NCBI RefSeq assembly: GCF_900182655.1
Contig: NZ_FXTC01000011.1
Location: forward strand, 62,001 to 126,000
Direction: 5' to 3'
Length of the DNA stretch: 64,000 nucleotides
From: Chryseobacterium rhizoplanae
Lineage (GTDB): Bacteria; Bacteroidota; Bacteroidia; Flavobacteriales; Weeksellaceae
Shown here: piece by piece, positions 25,227 to 34,561 of the stretch
How the letters are laid out: each line of letters starts with the position of its first letter
How positions within the stretch are numbered: position 1 is the first letter of the stretch
Translations under genes and position numbers: made by a program
The notes under the pieces: generated by a model
Seen by the model: only the letters and a program-made list of their open reading frames with translations
Told to the model about the DNA's origin: nothing
Databases searched by the model: none

Positions 25227-27830
25227 ATGACATCACAAGAAATACGTCAAAAATTTTTAGACTATTTTAAAAATAAGGGGCATCTTATTGTTCCTTCAGC
25301 TCCTATTGTGCTGAAAGACGACCCTACCCTTATGTTTTCCAACTCCGGAATGACGCAGTTCAAGGATTTTTTCCTTGGCTACAAAACGCCTACCGCCCCT
25401 AGAATTGCCGATACACAAAAGTGTCTGAGAGTTTCAGGGAAACACAATGACCTGGATGATGTGGGTAGAGATACTTACCACCACACCATGTTTGAAATGT
25501 TAGGAAACTGGTCTTTCGGGGATTACTTCAAAAAAGAGGCTATTGCTTTTGCCTGGGAATTACTGACTGAAGTATACGGAATTCCAAAAGAAAATTTATA
25601 CGTAACGATTTTTGAAGGTGATGCTTCTGAAAATCTGGACAGAGATCAGGATGCTTATGATTTCTGGAAATCTCACATTGCAGAAGACAGAATTATCAAC
25701 GGAAATAAAAAAGATAACTTCTGGGAAATGGGTGAAAGCGGACCATGCGGACCGTGTTCAGAAATCCATGTTGACTTGAGAACACCGGAAGAAAAAGCTA
25801 AGGTTTCAGGACTTGAGCTGGTAAATAATGACCATCCACAGGTTGTAGAAGTATGGAACCTGGTTTTCATGGAGTTCAACAGAAAAGCAGATAAATCGTT
25901 AGAGAAGCTTCCTGCTCAGCACGTGGATACGGGAATGGGCTTTGAACGTCTTTGTATGGCGCTTCAAGGGAAATCTTCCAACTATGATACCGATGTTTTC
26001 ACTCCGCTTATTGCTAAGGTTGAAGAACTTTCAGGTAAGAAATATACCGGAATCTTAGAAGACGAAAAAGATATTGCCATCCGTGTTGTGGTAGACCACA
26101 TCAGAGCGGTTTCTTTTGCTATTGCAGATGGGCAGTTACCTTCCAACGGAGGTGCCGGTTATGTAATCAGAAGAATTTTAAGAAGAGGAATTTCTTATTC
26201 TTACCGATTCCTGGATATGAAAGAGCCTTTCCTTTACAAATTGGTGGCTGTTCTTCAGGAGCAAATGGGACCTTTCTTTCCTGAACTTGAAAAACAGGGA
26301 AAACTGGTTGCTGAAGTTATCAAAAGTGAAGAAGATTCATTCTTAAAAACAATTGAAAACGGTCTGATCAGAGTTGAAAAACTGATCCAGCAGACAACAG
26401 CCAATAATCAGAAAGTACTACCAAGTGAAGAAGTTTTTGAGCTGTATGATACTTACGGTTTCCCTGACGATTTAACAAGAATTATTGCTGAAGAAAAAGG
26501 GCTGACCATTGATGAAGAAGGTTTCAAAGCTGAAATGGAGAAACAAAAACTTCGTTCCAAAGCTGATTCTGCTCAGAAAGTATATGACTGGGTAAATCTT
26601 GAATCGAAGCCTGAAACCTTTGTAGGATATGACCAGACTGAATCTGAAACGTATATTACCAGATACAGAAAGGTAGAAAATAAAGACGGAGAATTTTACC
26701 AGGTAGTACTAAGCAGCTCTCCTTTCTACCCTGAAGGTGGTGGACAGGTTGGAGACAAAGGTGTTCTTGAGAATGCAGTCGAAAGCTTTGAAGTTTTAGA
26801 AACCAAAAAAGAAAACGGATTAATCATTTCTTTGATCAACGGCCTTCCAAAAGATGCAGGCGCAGTTTTCTATGCTAAAGTAAATGCTTCAGAAAGAAAA
26901 AATTCTCAGGCCAACCACTCTGTGACTCACCTTCTGCACGAGGCTTTAAGAGATGTTTTAGGAACTCACGTAGAGCAGAAAGGTTCTTATGTAGGTCCTG
27001 ACTATCTTCGTTTCGACTTCTCTCATTTCAACAAAATGACTGAAGAAGAACTGGCATTAATTGAAGAAAAAGTAAATAAAAAGATCAAAGAAAGTATTGC
27101 TTTACAGGAATTCAGAAACATTCCTATTCAGGAAGCTCTGGAGAAAGGAGCAATGGCTTTATTTGGTGAAAAATATGGTGACAATGTGAGAATGATCCAG
27201 TTTGGAAGTTCAAAGGAACTTTGCGGAGGAACTCACGTAAAAAACACCAGCGAAATCGGTCATTTCAAAATCACTTCTGAAGGTTCTGCTGCTGCGGGAA
27301 TCAGAAGGATTGAGGCGATTTCAGGAGATAAATCTGAGGAATATTTCAACAATCTTGAAAAACAGATCACTGAACTTTCTCAATTATTAAAGTCTAAAGA
27401 TGTTGTAAGATCTATCGAGAAACTGATCGAAGAAAATACGTCATTGAAGGCTGAAGTAGACGCCCTTAAAAAGGAAAAAGCAAAAGGAGAAATCGGAGAA
27501 TGGAAAAATGCTTATGAGCAGAAAGGCAACAAGCAGCTTCTTGTGAAGAAAACTTCCTTGGATGCAGGTTCTGTAAAAGACATCGTATTCCAGCTGAAGA
27601 GAGAAATCCCTGCTTCTGTAACGATCATTCTTTCTGATGCAGACGGAAAACCAATGATTACTGTTGGAGTTTCTGATGATCTGGCTGCCGATTACCAGGC
27701 TGGCGCTATCGTAAAGGATCTTGCAAAAGAAATCCAAGGTGGTGGTGGTGGAAACCCAGGTTTTGCAACAGCAGGTGGTAAAAACCTTGAAGGGTTAGAA
27801 AATGCTTACCAAAAAGCTTTGAATATCTAA
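25227..27830 (+). CDS. alaS: Alanine-tRNA ligase
   Basis: AlaS charges tRNA-Ala and edits mischarged Ser and Gly. The 867-residue protein is full length: the class II catalytic domain begins TSQEIRQKFLDYFKNKGH, and the editing domain carries the zinc ligands H564SVTH568 and C666GGTH670. A coiled-coil region (KDVVRSIEKLIEENTSLKAE) follows, and the C-terminal Gly-rich DHHA1 domain ends GGGGGNPGFATAGGKN. Unlike several other proteins in this window its zinc site is intact. Monocistronic, with a promoter and a terminator of its own. Confidence 0.98.
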   Translation: MTSQEIRQKFLDYFKNKGHLIVPSAPIVLKDDPTLMFSNSGMTQFKDFFLGYKTPTAPRIADTQKCLRVSGKHNDLDDVGRDTYHHTMFEMLGNWSFGDYFKKEAIAFAWELLTEVYGIPKENLYVTIFEGDASENLDRDQDAYDFWKSHIAEDRIINGNKKDNFWEMGESGPCGPCSEIHVDLRTPEEKAKVSGLELVNNDHPQVVEVWNLVFMEFNRKADKSLEKLPAQHVDTGMGFERLCMALQGKSSNYDTDVFTPLIAKVEELSGKKYTGILEDEKDIAIRVVVDHIRAVSFAIADGQLPSNGGAGYVIRRILRRGISYSYRFLDMKEPFLYKLVAVLQEQMGPFFPELEKQGKLVAEVIKSEEDSFLKTIENGLIRVEKLIQQTTANNQKVLPSEEVFELYDTYGFPDDLTRIIAEEKGLTIDEEGFKAEMEKQKLRSKADSAQKVYDWVNLESKPETFVGYDQTESETYITRYRKVENKDGEFYQVVLSSSPFYPEGGGQVGDKGVLENAVESFEVLETKKENGLIISLINGLPKDAGAVFYAKVNASERKNSQANHSVTHLLHEALRDVLGTHVEQKGSYVGPDYLRFDFSHFNKMTEEELALIEEKVNKKIKESIALQEFRNIPIQEALEKGAMALFGEKYGDNVRMIQFGSSKELCGGTHVKNTSEIGHFKITSEGSAAAGIRRIEAISGDKSEEYFNNLEKQITELSQLLKSKDVVRSIEKLIEENTSLKAEVDALKKEKAKGEIGEWKNAYEQKGNKQLLVKKTSLDAGSVKDIVFQLKREIPASVTIILSDADGKPMITVGVSDDLAADYQAGAIVKDLAKEIQGGGGGNPGFATAGGKNLEGLENAYQKALNI

Positions 27831-27856
27831 AATAGGATACCTATTATAAATATTAG

Positions 27857-27890
27857 AACCGGCTGTTTCATTTTGAGACAGCCGGTTTTA
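27857..27890 (+). terminator. Intrinsic terminator after alaS
   Basis: AACCGGCTGT pairs with ACAGCCGGTT around an 11-base loop, followed by TTTAGTTTT. Confidence 0.85.
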
Positions 27891-27914
27891 GTTTTAACTA
27901 TTATCTTTTATTTA

Positions 27915-28059
27915 ACGCTAAGGACGCAAGAAACCCTCATATCATCATAGATATTTTCGTTCGCAAAGGCGTTACGCTCAGCCATGAAATGATTGCGTTT
28001 TTTGCTAAATAGAATGCCTTTGCGAACGAAAAAAAGTAGGTATTTAAAAGCCTTAGCGT
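27915..28059. repeat. Dispersed nested inverted repeat (GTTCGCAAAGGC family), copy 2
   Basis: An outer 9-bp arm ACGCTAAGG (27915-27923) pairs with CCTTAGCGT (28051-28059). An inner 17-bp arm (27954-27970) pairs perfectly with GCCTTTGCGAACGAAAA (28016-28032). Copy 1 is at 14604-14714. A 68-codon frame through the repeat looks spurious. The rest of the gap to 28250 holds the promoter of the next gene. Confidence 0.75.
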
Positions 28060-28214
28060 CTCTGCGTTATAATATAGCATTCCTTATTATTCAGATATTC
28101 ATCAAAATCTCTCTATTTATATCCATTCTAATTATTGACCTTACCTTAACAAATCATTACTTAATCTTAAACTATTTGTTTTGTCTTCTTAAAACTTAGT
28201 TAACAATAGACCGT

Positions 28215-28222
28215 TAGTTTTG
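28215..28222 (+). promoter_or_regulatory. Promoter (-7 box TAGTTTTG) of the PhoX-like gene
   Basis: TAGTTTTG fits TAnnTTTG and lies 28 bp before the ATG at 28251. Confidence 0.5.
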
Positions 28223-28250
28223 CCTTAATCGAAATTCAAAAAATATAATT

Positions 28251-29729
28251 ATGAAAATTAACAAAACTATCGGAGCCCTACTCTTTGCTTCCCTTGTATT
28301 TCAAGGCTGCAACGATGACAATAATGGGGATTCCAATACCCCTTCCAATGGCAAAATCAAGCTTGAAAATTTTTCTAAAGAACCTGCTTTCGTTTATGGA
28401 ATGCAAGGTTTTGAAAATTTAAATATTACGACCCTTATTTCCAGTTCTGATGTGCTTCCAGGTTCTCCTGATTTCGTTTTCGGAGGCCAGCCTGATGGAA
28501 TGGGACTTATGAAAGATCCTAATTCTGACGGTTACCTGATGATCACTAATCATGAGATCAAGCAATCTGTATCAAGAGTATATTTAGATAAAACGTTTAA
28601 ACCTGTAAAAGGAGAATATATTTTAAACGGAACCGGAGGAATGACAAGATTATGTTCCGCTACATTGGCAACTCCTGAAATTCACGGTTTCAGTGCGTTC
28701 CTTACTGCAGGTGAATCAGGTGAAGAAAGTATGGTTCACGCTTTAAATCCTTTGGCTCCAACTTCTCAGGCAACTGATAAAACAAGAGTAAAACCAGCTT
28801 TGGGAAAGGCTTCTATGGAAAATGCGGTTCCACTTCCTAAAGATGTTTCTAACGGAAAAACTTATATTATTATTGGTGAAGATCAGTCTTATTCTTCTTC
28901 TCACCAGTCTGCAGGACAATTAATCATGTATGTAGCCGATACGCAGGGAGATCTTGATAACGGGAAGTTATATTCTTTAAAAAGAACCAACAGCAACTAC
29001 ACTGAAACAGATATGACAAAAGGAAGCAGCTACGATGTAGAATTTGTAGAAATTCCTAATGCCAAAAATCTTACAGGTGCTCAGATTAACCAGAAAAACA
29101 TTGATAATAACGCCATCCGTTTTTCAAGAGTGGAAGATGTGGATTATAGAAAAGGAGCAGGAAAAGGAAGAGAAATTTACTTTACCGCTACAGGAGAATC
29201 TTCTGACGGTATAAATCCGAAAGCGGGATTAACAATGTGGGGAAGAGTTTATAAGCTTGTTCTGAACTCCAATAATATGCTGACAGGAAAGCTGGAAATT
29301 GTAGCTGAAGGAGATTCCAATCCTGGAAATAATCTTATCAATCCTGATAACTTATGCGTGACTGAAAACTTTGTATACATTCAGGAAGATGGAGATTCTT
29401 ATTACAAAAATGCCAACCACGATTCTTACATCTGGCAGCTGAATATCGCTACAAAACAATACAAACCATGGTTGAACATGAAGCACAACAGGGGTGATTC
29501 TGCATGGCAGACTGCTTACAACCAGTCCGGAGATCTGCAGAAATTCGGTTCATGGGAATTCGGGGCAATGGTTGATATTTCAGATATCATCGGAATTCCG
29601 AACACATTCTCTGTGAACATCCACTCTCATACATGGCAGCTGGATAAATTTAAAAATCCTGACGGTTCCGGAATCAACACCAATAAAGAAGGTGGACAGA
29701 TTGTAATCATCAGAAACGTAGAAAAATAG
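28251..29729 (+). CDS. PhoX-like (DUF839) lipoprotein, probable phosphatase
   Basis: The 492-residue protein has a lipobox FQGC (Cys20) and a beta-propeller-like body resembling the PhoX/DUF839 family: FGGQPDGMGLM, DGYLMITNHE, FSRVEDVDYR, TATGESS and NPDNLCVTENFVYIQED. The acidic residues of FSRVEDVDY and NPDNL fit the PhoX pattern for binding calcium and iron. It is likely an extracytoplasmic metal-dependent phosphatase. The di-haem peroxidase follows after 69 bp in the same direction. Enzyme activity is inferred from family resemblance. Confidence 0.7.
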   Translation: MKINKTIGALLFASLVFQGCNDDNNGDSNTPSNGKIKLENFSKEPAFVYGMQGFENLNITTLISSSDVLPGSPDFVFGGQPDGMGLMKDPNSDGYLMITNHEIKQSVSRVYLDKTFKPVKGEYILNGTGGMTRLCSATLATPEIHGFSAFLTAGESGEESMVHALNPLAPTSQATDKTRVKPALGKASMENAVPLPKDVSNGKTYIIIGEDQSYSSSHQSAGQLIMYVADTQGDLDNGKLYSLKRTNSNYTETDMTKGSSYDVEFVEIPNAKNLTGAQINQKNIDNNAIRFSRVEDVDYRKGAGKGREIYFTATGESSDGINPKAGLTMWGRVYKLVLNSNNMLTGKLEIVAEGDSNPGNNLINPDNLCVTENFVYIQEDGDSYYKNANHDSYIWQLNIATKQYKPWLNMKHNRGDSAWQTAYNQSGDLQKFGSWEFGAMVDISDIIGIPNTFSVNIHSHTWQLDKFKNPDGSGINTNKEGGQIVIIRNVEK

Positions 29730-29798
29730 TTTCAAATTCTTCATATCAAATTCAATTAAAGTATCAATAGAAAATCTCTGTTGATACTTTTCATACTT

Positions 29799-31613
29799 AT
29801 GAATAAACTTTCAAAATACCCGATACTTCTTTTTTTATACTGTGCAGCAGCACTTTTTACGCTCTATTATTGTAAAAAAGATAAACAGCAGCCCGTATAT
29901 GAAGATCTTGGTTCTGTAAAAAGCAGGATTATCAAAACCAATACTGATTTTGAAAAACAGATCAATGAACTGAAAGCCCTTATTTCCAAAAATTCTGACG
30001 AAAAACTTCTTCAGGAAAAATTTCAGGATATCAGAAAAACCTACAAAAAAATGGAATGGGCTGTAGAATACTTCTTGCCCCACTCTGCGAGATTTATCAA
30101 TGGTCCTGCCCTTCCTGAAATAGAAATGGATGAGCATACAGAGCTAGAACCCGAAGGACTGCAGGTGTTGGAAGAGATGCTTTATCCCTATGATAAAGGG
30201 AATAAAGATGAGGTGATCAGAATGCTCAATAAGCTCATCAATAAAAGCAATACCATAGCCACCAACTTTCAGGTCATTACCATCAGTAAAGACCAGGTTT
30301 TTGATGCATTAAGGCAGGAAGCTTTCAGAATTTCAAGTTTGGGAATTGCAGGTTTTGATACTCCGGTTTCCGGAATATTTTTACAGGAAATGCCTTCTTC
30401 ACTGGAAGGAATCAAAGAGACACTGGAACAAATTTCCACTGAACGTTCGAAAGACAAAGCTTTAAAAAGTATCATTACAGAAATCAATTCAGCCATTGAA
30501 GTCCTGCAAAGAAACACAGACAAAAATACTTTTGACTATGCCAGTTTTATCCCTGATCATTTGAACAAGATCACCACTCTGATGCTTGATTTTAAAAACC
30601 AGGAGAAAATTCCGGATGTTGAGGTAACGACAGCTTTAAACAAAAATGCGGCTACATTCTTTGCTAAAAATGCTTTCAATCCTAATGCTTTCACTCCGGG
30701 AAAAGAATATGTATTCTCTGAAGAAAAGGCAGCTCTCGGGCACCAGCTTTTTAATGATAAAATCCTTTCCAACAACAATAACCGAAGCTGTGCAACCTGT
30801 CATATTCCTGAGAAAGCATTTACTGACGGGCTTGCCAGATCTATGTCACTGGAAAATTCGGAGCTTGCAAGAAATGCTCCTTCCCTCAACTATGCAGGCT
30901 ATCAGCATGGCCAGTTCTGGGATATGAGAAAGGACGATCTGGAAGGACAGAGTTCGGATGTGATCTCCAATAAAGAAGAAATGCATGGTGATCTGAATGT
31001 CATTCTCACGAAAATCAATCAGGATAAAAACTATCAAGCGGCATTTAAAAAGATTTATCATTCCCAAAAAACAGAGGTGTGGCAGCTTCAGAATGTACTG
31101 GCGAGTTATATTCGTTCTTTGTCAAAATTCAATTCTGCTTTTGATGATTATATGAGAGGAAATAAGTCGGCAATGACGGAAAACCAAAAGCAGGGTTTCA
31201 ATCTTTTTGTTGGAAAAGCCCAATGTGCAATATGTCATTTTGTTCCTTTATTTAATGGTACCGTTCCTCCCAATTTTAAGAAAACTGAGCAGGAGGTTTT
31301 AGGAATGGCAGTCAATGGAGAAAATAAAACCTTTGACAATGATCCGGGAAGAGGAAAATTCCATGAAACAGTACCATCGTTACAGCATTCCTTCAAAACG
31401 CCTACCCTCAGAAACATTAATAAAACAGCTCCTTACATGCACAACGGAGGCTACAGGACATTGAAAGAAGTAATGAATTTTTACAACAAAGGCGGTGGAA
31501 AAGCTTTTGGATTTAAAGTAGACAATCAAACACTGTCTGACGCTCCTTTACAGCTTACTGATAAGGAAATAGATGATATTATTGAATTTATGAAAGCTTT
31601 GGATGATCAATAA
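29799..31613 (+). CDS. Di-haem cytochrome c peroxidase with N-terminal helical domain
   Basis: The 604-residue envelope protein has two c-type haem motifs, CATCH (331-335) and CAICH (476-480), in a MauG/CcpA-type peroxidase domain of about 330 residues (GHQLFNDKILS, NAPSLNYAGYQHGQFWDMR, GPGRGKFHE-like DPGRGKFHETVPS and FKTPTLRNINKTAPYMHNG). The first 260 residues are a helical domain resembling imelysin/EfeO-type iron-binding modules. A lipobox-like LYYC (Cys25) follows a hydrophobic start. ATG 29799 is chosen over an upstream TTG at 29781. The product probably reduces peroxides or modifies a substrate in the periplasm. Confidence 0.85.
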   Translation: MNKLSKYPILLFLYCAAALFTLYYCKKDKQQPVYEDLGSVKSRIIKTNTDFEKQINELKALISKNSDEKLLQEKFQDIRKTYKKMEWAVEYFLPHSARFINGPALPEIEMDEHTELEPEGLQVLEEMLYPYDKGNKDEVIRMLNKLINKSNTIATNFQVITISKDQVFDALRQEAFRISSLGIAGFDTPVSGIFLQEMPSSLEGIKETLEQISTERSKDKALKSIITEINSAIEVLQRNTDKNTFDYASFIPDHLNKITTLMLDFKNQEKIPDVEVTTALNKNAATFFAKNAFNPNAFTPGKEYVFSEEKAALGHQLFNDKILSNNNNRSCATCHIPEKAFTDGLARSMSLENSELARNAPSLNYAGYQHGQFWDMRKDDLEGQSSDVISNKEEMHGDLNVILTKINQDKNYQAAFKKIYHSQKTEVWQLQNVLASYIRSLSKFNSAFDDYMRGNKSAMTENQKQGFNLFVGKAQCAICHFVPLFNGTVPPNFKKTEQEVLGMAVNGENKTFDNDPGRGKFHETVPSLQHSFKTPTLRNINKTAPYMHNGGYRTLKEVMNFYNKGGGKAFGFKVDNQTLSDAPLQLTDKEIDDIIEFMKALDDQ

Positions 31614-31641
31614 ACCATAGAAAACCAAATACCAGCTGATC

Positions 31642-31679
31642 AAAAACTCCTGAACGACTAAGGTTAAGGAGTTTTTTTA
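31642..31679 (+). terminator. Intrinsic terminator after the di-haem peroxidase gene
   Basis: AAAAACTCCT pairs with AGGAGTTTTT across a 15-base loop, with further T residues after it. Confidence 0.8.
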
Positions 31680-31818
31680 TTGGAAATTTCCATGAAATAC
31701 AGAAAGACTATCTAAGTGTTCTCATCATTCAGTTTTATACAGTCCAAAGTCCATGAAAACATTAGATTAAATCAATGTTATACTATGTTAAAAACTTTTC
31801 CAGAACAATAAATATCAT

Positions 31819-31826
31819 TAATTTTG
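31819..31826 (+). promoter_or_regulatory. Promoter (-7 box TAATTTTG) of the DUF5686 gene
   Basis: TAATTTTG fits TAnnTTTG and lies 15 bp before the ATG at 31842. Confidence 0.5.
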
Positions 31827-31841
31827 ACATAGTAATTTTAC

Positions 31842-34241
31842 ATGAAAAGGGGTTTACTGTTATTATTTTTTCTGATCTGCTTTTTGGGGTATTCGCAATC
31901 AAAAATTAAGATTGTGGATGACGCCAGTCAAAAGCCTGTTTTTAATGCAAAAGTGTCATGTGATAACACAATCATTGGATACACTAATGAACAGGGCGTT
32001 CTGGAATTTAAAACAGAATGTAAAAACATTGATATTGACGCCGATTCTTATCAGAAAGAAACGGTATCAGTGGAAAGCAGTATGGAGGTTTCCCTGCTCA
32101 AAAAGTCTTCAAAAACCACCAGCATTGAAGCTGTAGTTATTGAAGATAAAAGTGATCCCCGGGCTTTGGAGATTCTGAAAAAAGTGAATAAACTTTTTAA
32201 CGAAAACTCTCCAAAAAGCTTAGGCTCCTATTCCTATAAATCCTATGAAAAAATATCTCTGGATATTGATGAGGACAGCCTTACACAGTTTAATCAGTAT
32301 TTCAATGATTTAAACATTTTCAAGAAAAAAAGGGAAAAAGATTCATTGAACAATATTTCTGCAAGAAAAGTATTTTCAAAAAGTAAACTCTTTCTCTGGG
32401 AAAGGGCACAGGAGTTTTTATATTCCAAAAAATATGGTGAAAAGATCAATATTCTGGACAACAGAATTTCTGGTCTGAAGCAGCCTATCTATGAAATGAT
32501 TGCACTCCAGCAGAGTAACAGGGATATTGTTCCTGAGCAGGTGAAGCCCGAGAACAGAGGATTGTACAGATTCTTTCTTTCGGATACCGTTACTCTTGAC
32601 GGGAGAAAAAACTTTGTGATCCGTTTCCGTGAAGTTAATTACAAAAAACCGGACAGAAAACGAAAGTATAACGGTGCCATATATGTAGATACGGAAACCT
32701 ACGGAATCAAAAAGATTGAAAATTTCAGTAAAAATAAAAACGACGGAATTATTACCAGCACATGGATATTCTATAATAATAAATGGTTCCTCGCCCATGA
32801 AAAAACCAAGCTTAAAATGGGTAAAATGGCGATGGACGACAAAGAGCATGCTGACGATAAGAAGACTAAAAAAAGTTTTGGAACCTACGCTTTTCTTACC
32901 TCAAAATATTTTGATTTCGAAGCTCCTATCGAAGAGAATCCCAAAGATTTCAAAGGCTATACCTTTTCTGTAAAAAATATTGACGGCCATTCTCTGGACC
33001 GTTACAGAACAGAGCCTCTTACTGAAAGAGAACAAAATACCTATAAGACCATTGATAGTTTAGGTAAAAAATATAAAATTGACAGAAAAGCACAGATCTT
33101 ATCCGGATTACTGAATGGGCAAATCAGAGTGGGTTCTGTAGATTTCGCGGTGGATGAAATTGTCAATTATAACTCTTATGAAGGCTTCAGATTAGGTTTA
33201 AAGGCCAAACTTAATGAAAATTTCAACCCCTATTTTTCACCAGACTATTATTTTGCATACGGTGTAAAAGACAGAAGATGGAAATACGGAATGGGGCTTG
33301 ATATGAAAACCTCACTGGAAAAAAATTCAATTTTCAGATTTGAGGTATATGATGACGTGACGGCATCAGGAGAATTCAACAGAAAACTCTGGAATTTTAA
33401 AATGAGAACGATGAATTTCGGGAATAACCTGAATAATGATAAATATTTTCACTTTAAAGGAGCTGCTTTATCCTATATGAATGACGTGACCAATGGTCTT
33501 ACCCTTGCCCTTGCCGTAAGAAGAAATACTGAAGAGGCAGAATTTGATTATCAGTTCAGAGACAGAGGGACTTCATACAGGAATTTCAATACGCTTTTTA
33601 CCTTAAAATATTCTCCGAATTCTACCAATATTATGACTCCCCAGGGAAAATCTCTGATTGACCAGAAGTATCCTGAGTTGTATTTTAATTATGAGCAGAG
33701 CTACAAACTGCTGCAGGGGAACTTTAATTATTCCCGTTTTGATGCTCTTTTTGTTCATAATTTCAAGACACCAATCGGGACTACCGGTTTCAGGTTGTAT
33801 GGAGGTGCTGTTTTGGGTGAAGCGCCAATCTGGAAAAACTTTACGATGAACGGGCTAGCTTCTCCTGGTAAGGATTTCAATTTTAACCTTACTTCTTACC
33901 TTGGATTTGCTACCCTGGAGGGAGGAAAATATTATAATGACAGGTTTATCGCCTATTACTTCACCCACAAGCTTCCGTTGTATTTCAAAAGTTTCGGGCA
34001 CAATGTTTCCAGCTTTGATTTTGTTCTGAGAGGAACTATCGGAGATATGAAGCATCCTGAATACCACCAGTTTAAGTTCAGAAAGCTGGATCACCTGTAT
34101 CAGGAAGTAGGGTTGGAATGGAACAATTTCCTTTCCAGTTATTTTAACTTAGGCTTGTTCTACAGAGTGGGTTATTACGCAACTCCTCATTTCAAAGAAA
34201 ACTTTGCCATTCAGTTTAAGCTGAAGTTTCTCGAGTTTTAA
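31842..34241 (+). CDS. DUF5686 outer-membrane protein with carboxypeptidase-like regulatory domain
   Basis: The 799-residue protein has a signal peptide (residues 1-18), an N-terminal CarboxypepD_reg-like domain (KIKIVDDASQKPVFNAKV and GYTNEQGVLEFK), and a long DUF5686 region that starts DPRALEILKKVNKLFNENSP. The C-terminal 350 residues look like a beta-barrel and end FAIQFKLKFLEF. The combination is characteristic of Bacteroidota outer-membrane proteins. The role is unknown. A 78-codon gene and an M28 peptidase gene follow in the same direction. Confidence 0.82.
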   Translation: MKRGLLLLFFLICFLGYSQSKIKIVDDASQKPVFNAKVSCDNTIIGYTNEQGVLEFKTECKNIDIDADSYQKETVSVESSMEVSLLKKSSKTTSIEAVVIEDKSDPRALEILKKVNKLFNENSPKSLGSYSYKSYEKISLDIDEDSLTQFNQYFNDLNIFKKKREKDSLNNISARKVFSKSKLFLWERAQEFLYSKKYGEKINILDNRISGLKQPIYEMIALQQSNRDIVPEQVKPENRGLYRFFLSDTVTLDGRKNFVIRFREVNYKKPDRKRKYNGAIYVDTETYGIKKIENFSKNKNDGIITSTWIFYNNKWFLAHEKTKLKMGKMAMDDKEHADDKKTKKSFGTYAFLTSKYFDFEAPIEENPKDFKGYTFSVKNIDGHSLDRYRTEPLTEREQNTYKTIDSLGKKYKIDRKAQILSGLLNGQIRVGSVDFAVDEIVNYNSYEGFRLGLKAKLNENFNPYFSPDYYFAYGVKDRRWKYGMGLDMKTSLEKNSIFRFEVYDDVTASGEFNRKLWNFKMRTMNFGNNLNNDKYFHFKGAALSYMNDVTNGLTLALAVRRNTEEAEFDYQFRDRGTSYRNFNTLFTLKYSPNSTNIMTPQGKSLIDQKYPELYFNYEQSYKLLQGNFNYSRFDALFVHNFKTPIGTTGFRLYGGAVLGEAPIWKNFTMNGLASPGKDFNFNLTSYLGFATLEGGKYYNDRFIAYYFTHKLPLYFKSFGHNVSSFDFVLRGTIGDMKHPEYHQFKFRKLDHLYQEVGLEWNNFLSSYFNLGLFYRVGYYATPHFKENFAIQFKLKFLEF

Positions 34242-34316
34242 CCGTCAGAAAAAGACAAAATCTTTATTTTTGAATGTAAATTCAGGAATATTCACCGATA
34301 ATATATAAAAAAGAGC

Positions 34317-34553
34317 ATGCAGAAAATCGAAATCAAAGCAGAACAGTTTTTTGAATTATTAAAATTAAAAGACACTCCGATGTGGGAAATTTTCTCACAG
34401 ATGATCGATGGGAACGAAAAGGAAATTATCTTTTTAGACAATGAAGACAAGGTCCTTTTTACTTATATTTTACCTTCTACAAAGGAAAAACTGGAAGAAG
34501 ACAGAAAGGAATTTTCAAAACAGTTTTCAGAGAAATTAGCTGAATTTAATTAA
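34317..34553 (+). CDS. Small hypothetical protein (78 aa)
   Basis: This small, acidic, soluble protein (MQKIEIKAEQFFELLKLKD start) has a helical N-terminus, a beta-like centre (KEIIFLDNEDKVLFTYIL) and a charged helical end (KEKLEEDRKEFSKQFSEKL). No named domain is recognised. Its stop is 8 bp before the M28 peptidase ATG, so the two are probably co-transcribed. Confidence 0.6.
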   Translation: MQKIEIKAEQFFELLKLKDTPMWEIFSQMIDGNEKEIIFLDNEDKVLFTYILPSTKEKLEEDRKEFSKQFSEKLAEFN

Positions 34554-34561
34554 ATACTGCT

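Noticed and set aside
27993..28199. 68-codon frame
   Set aside because: It overlaps the nested inverted repeat and has no family-like features.
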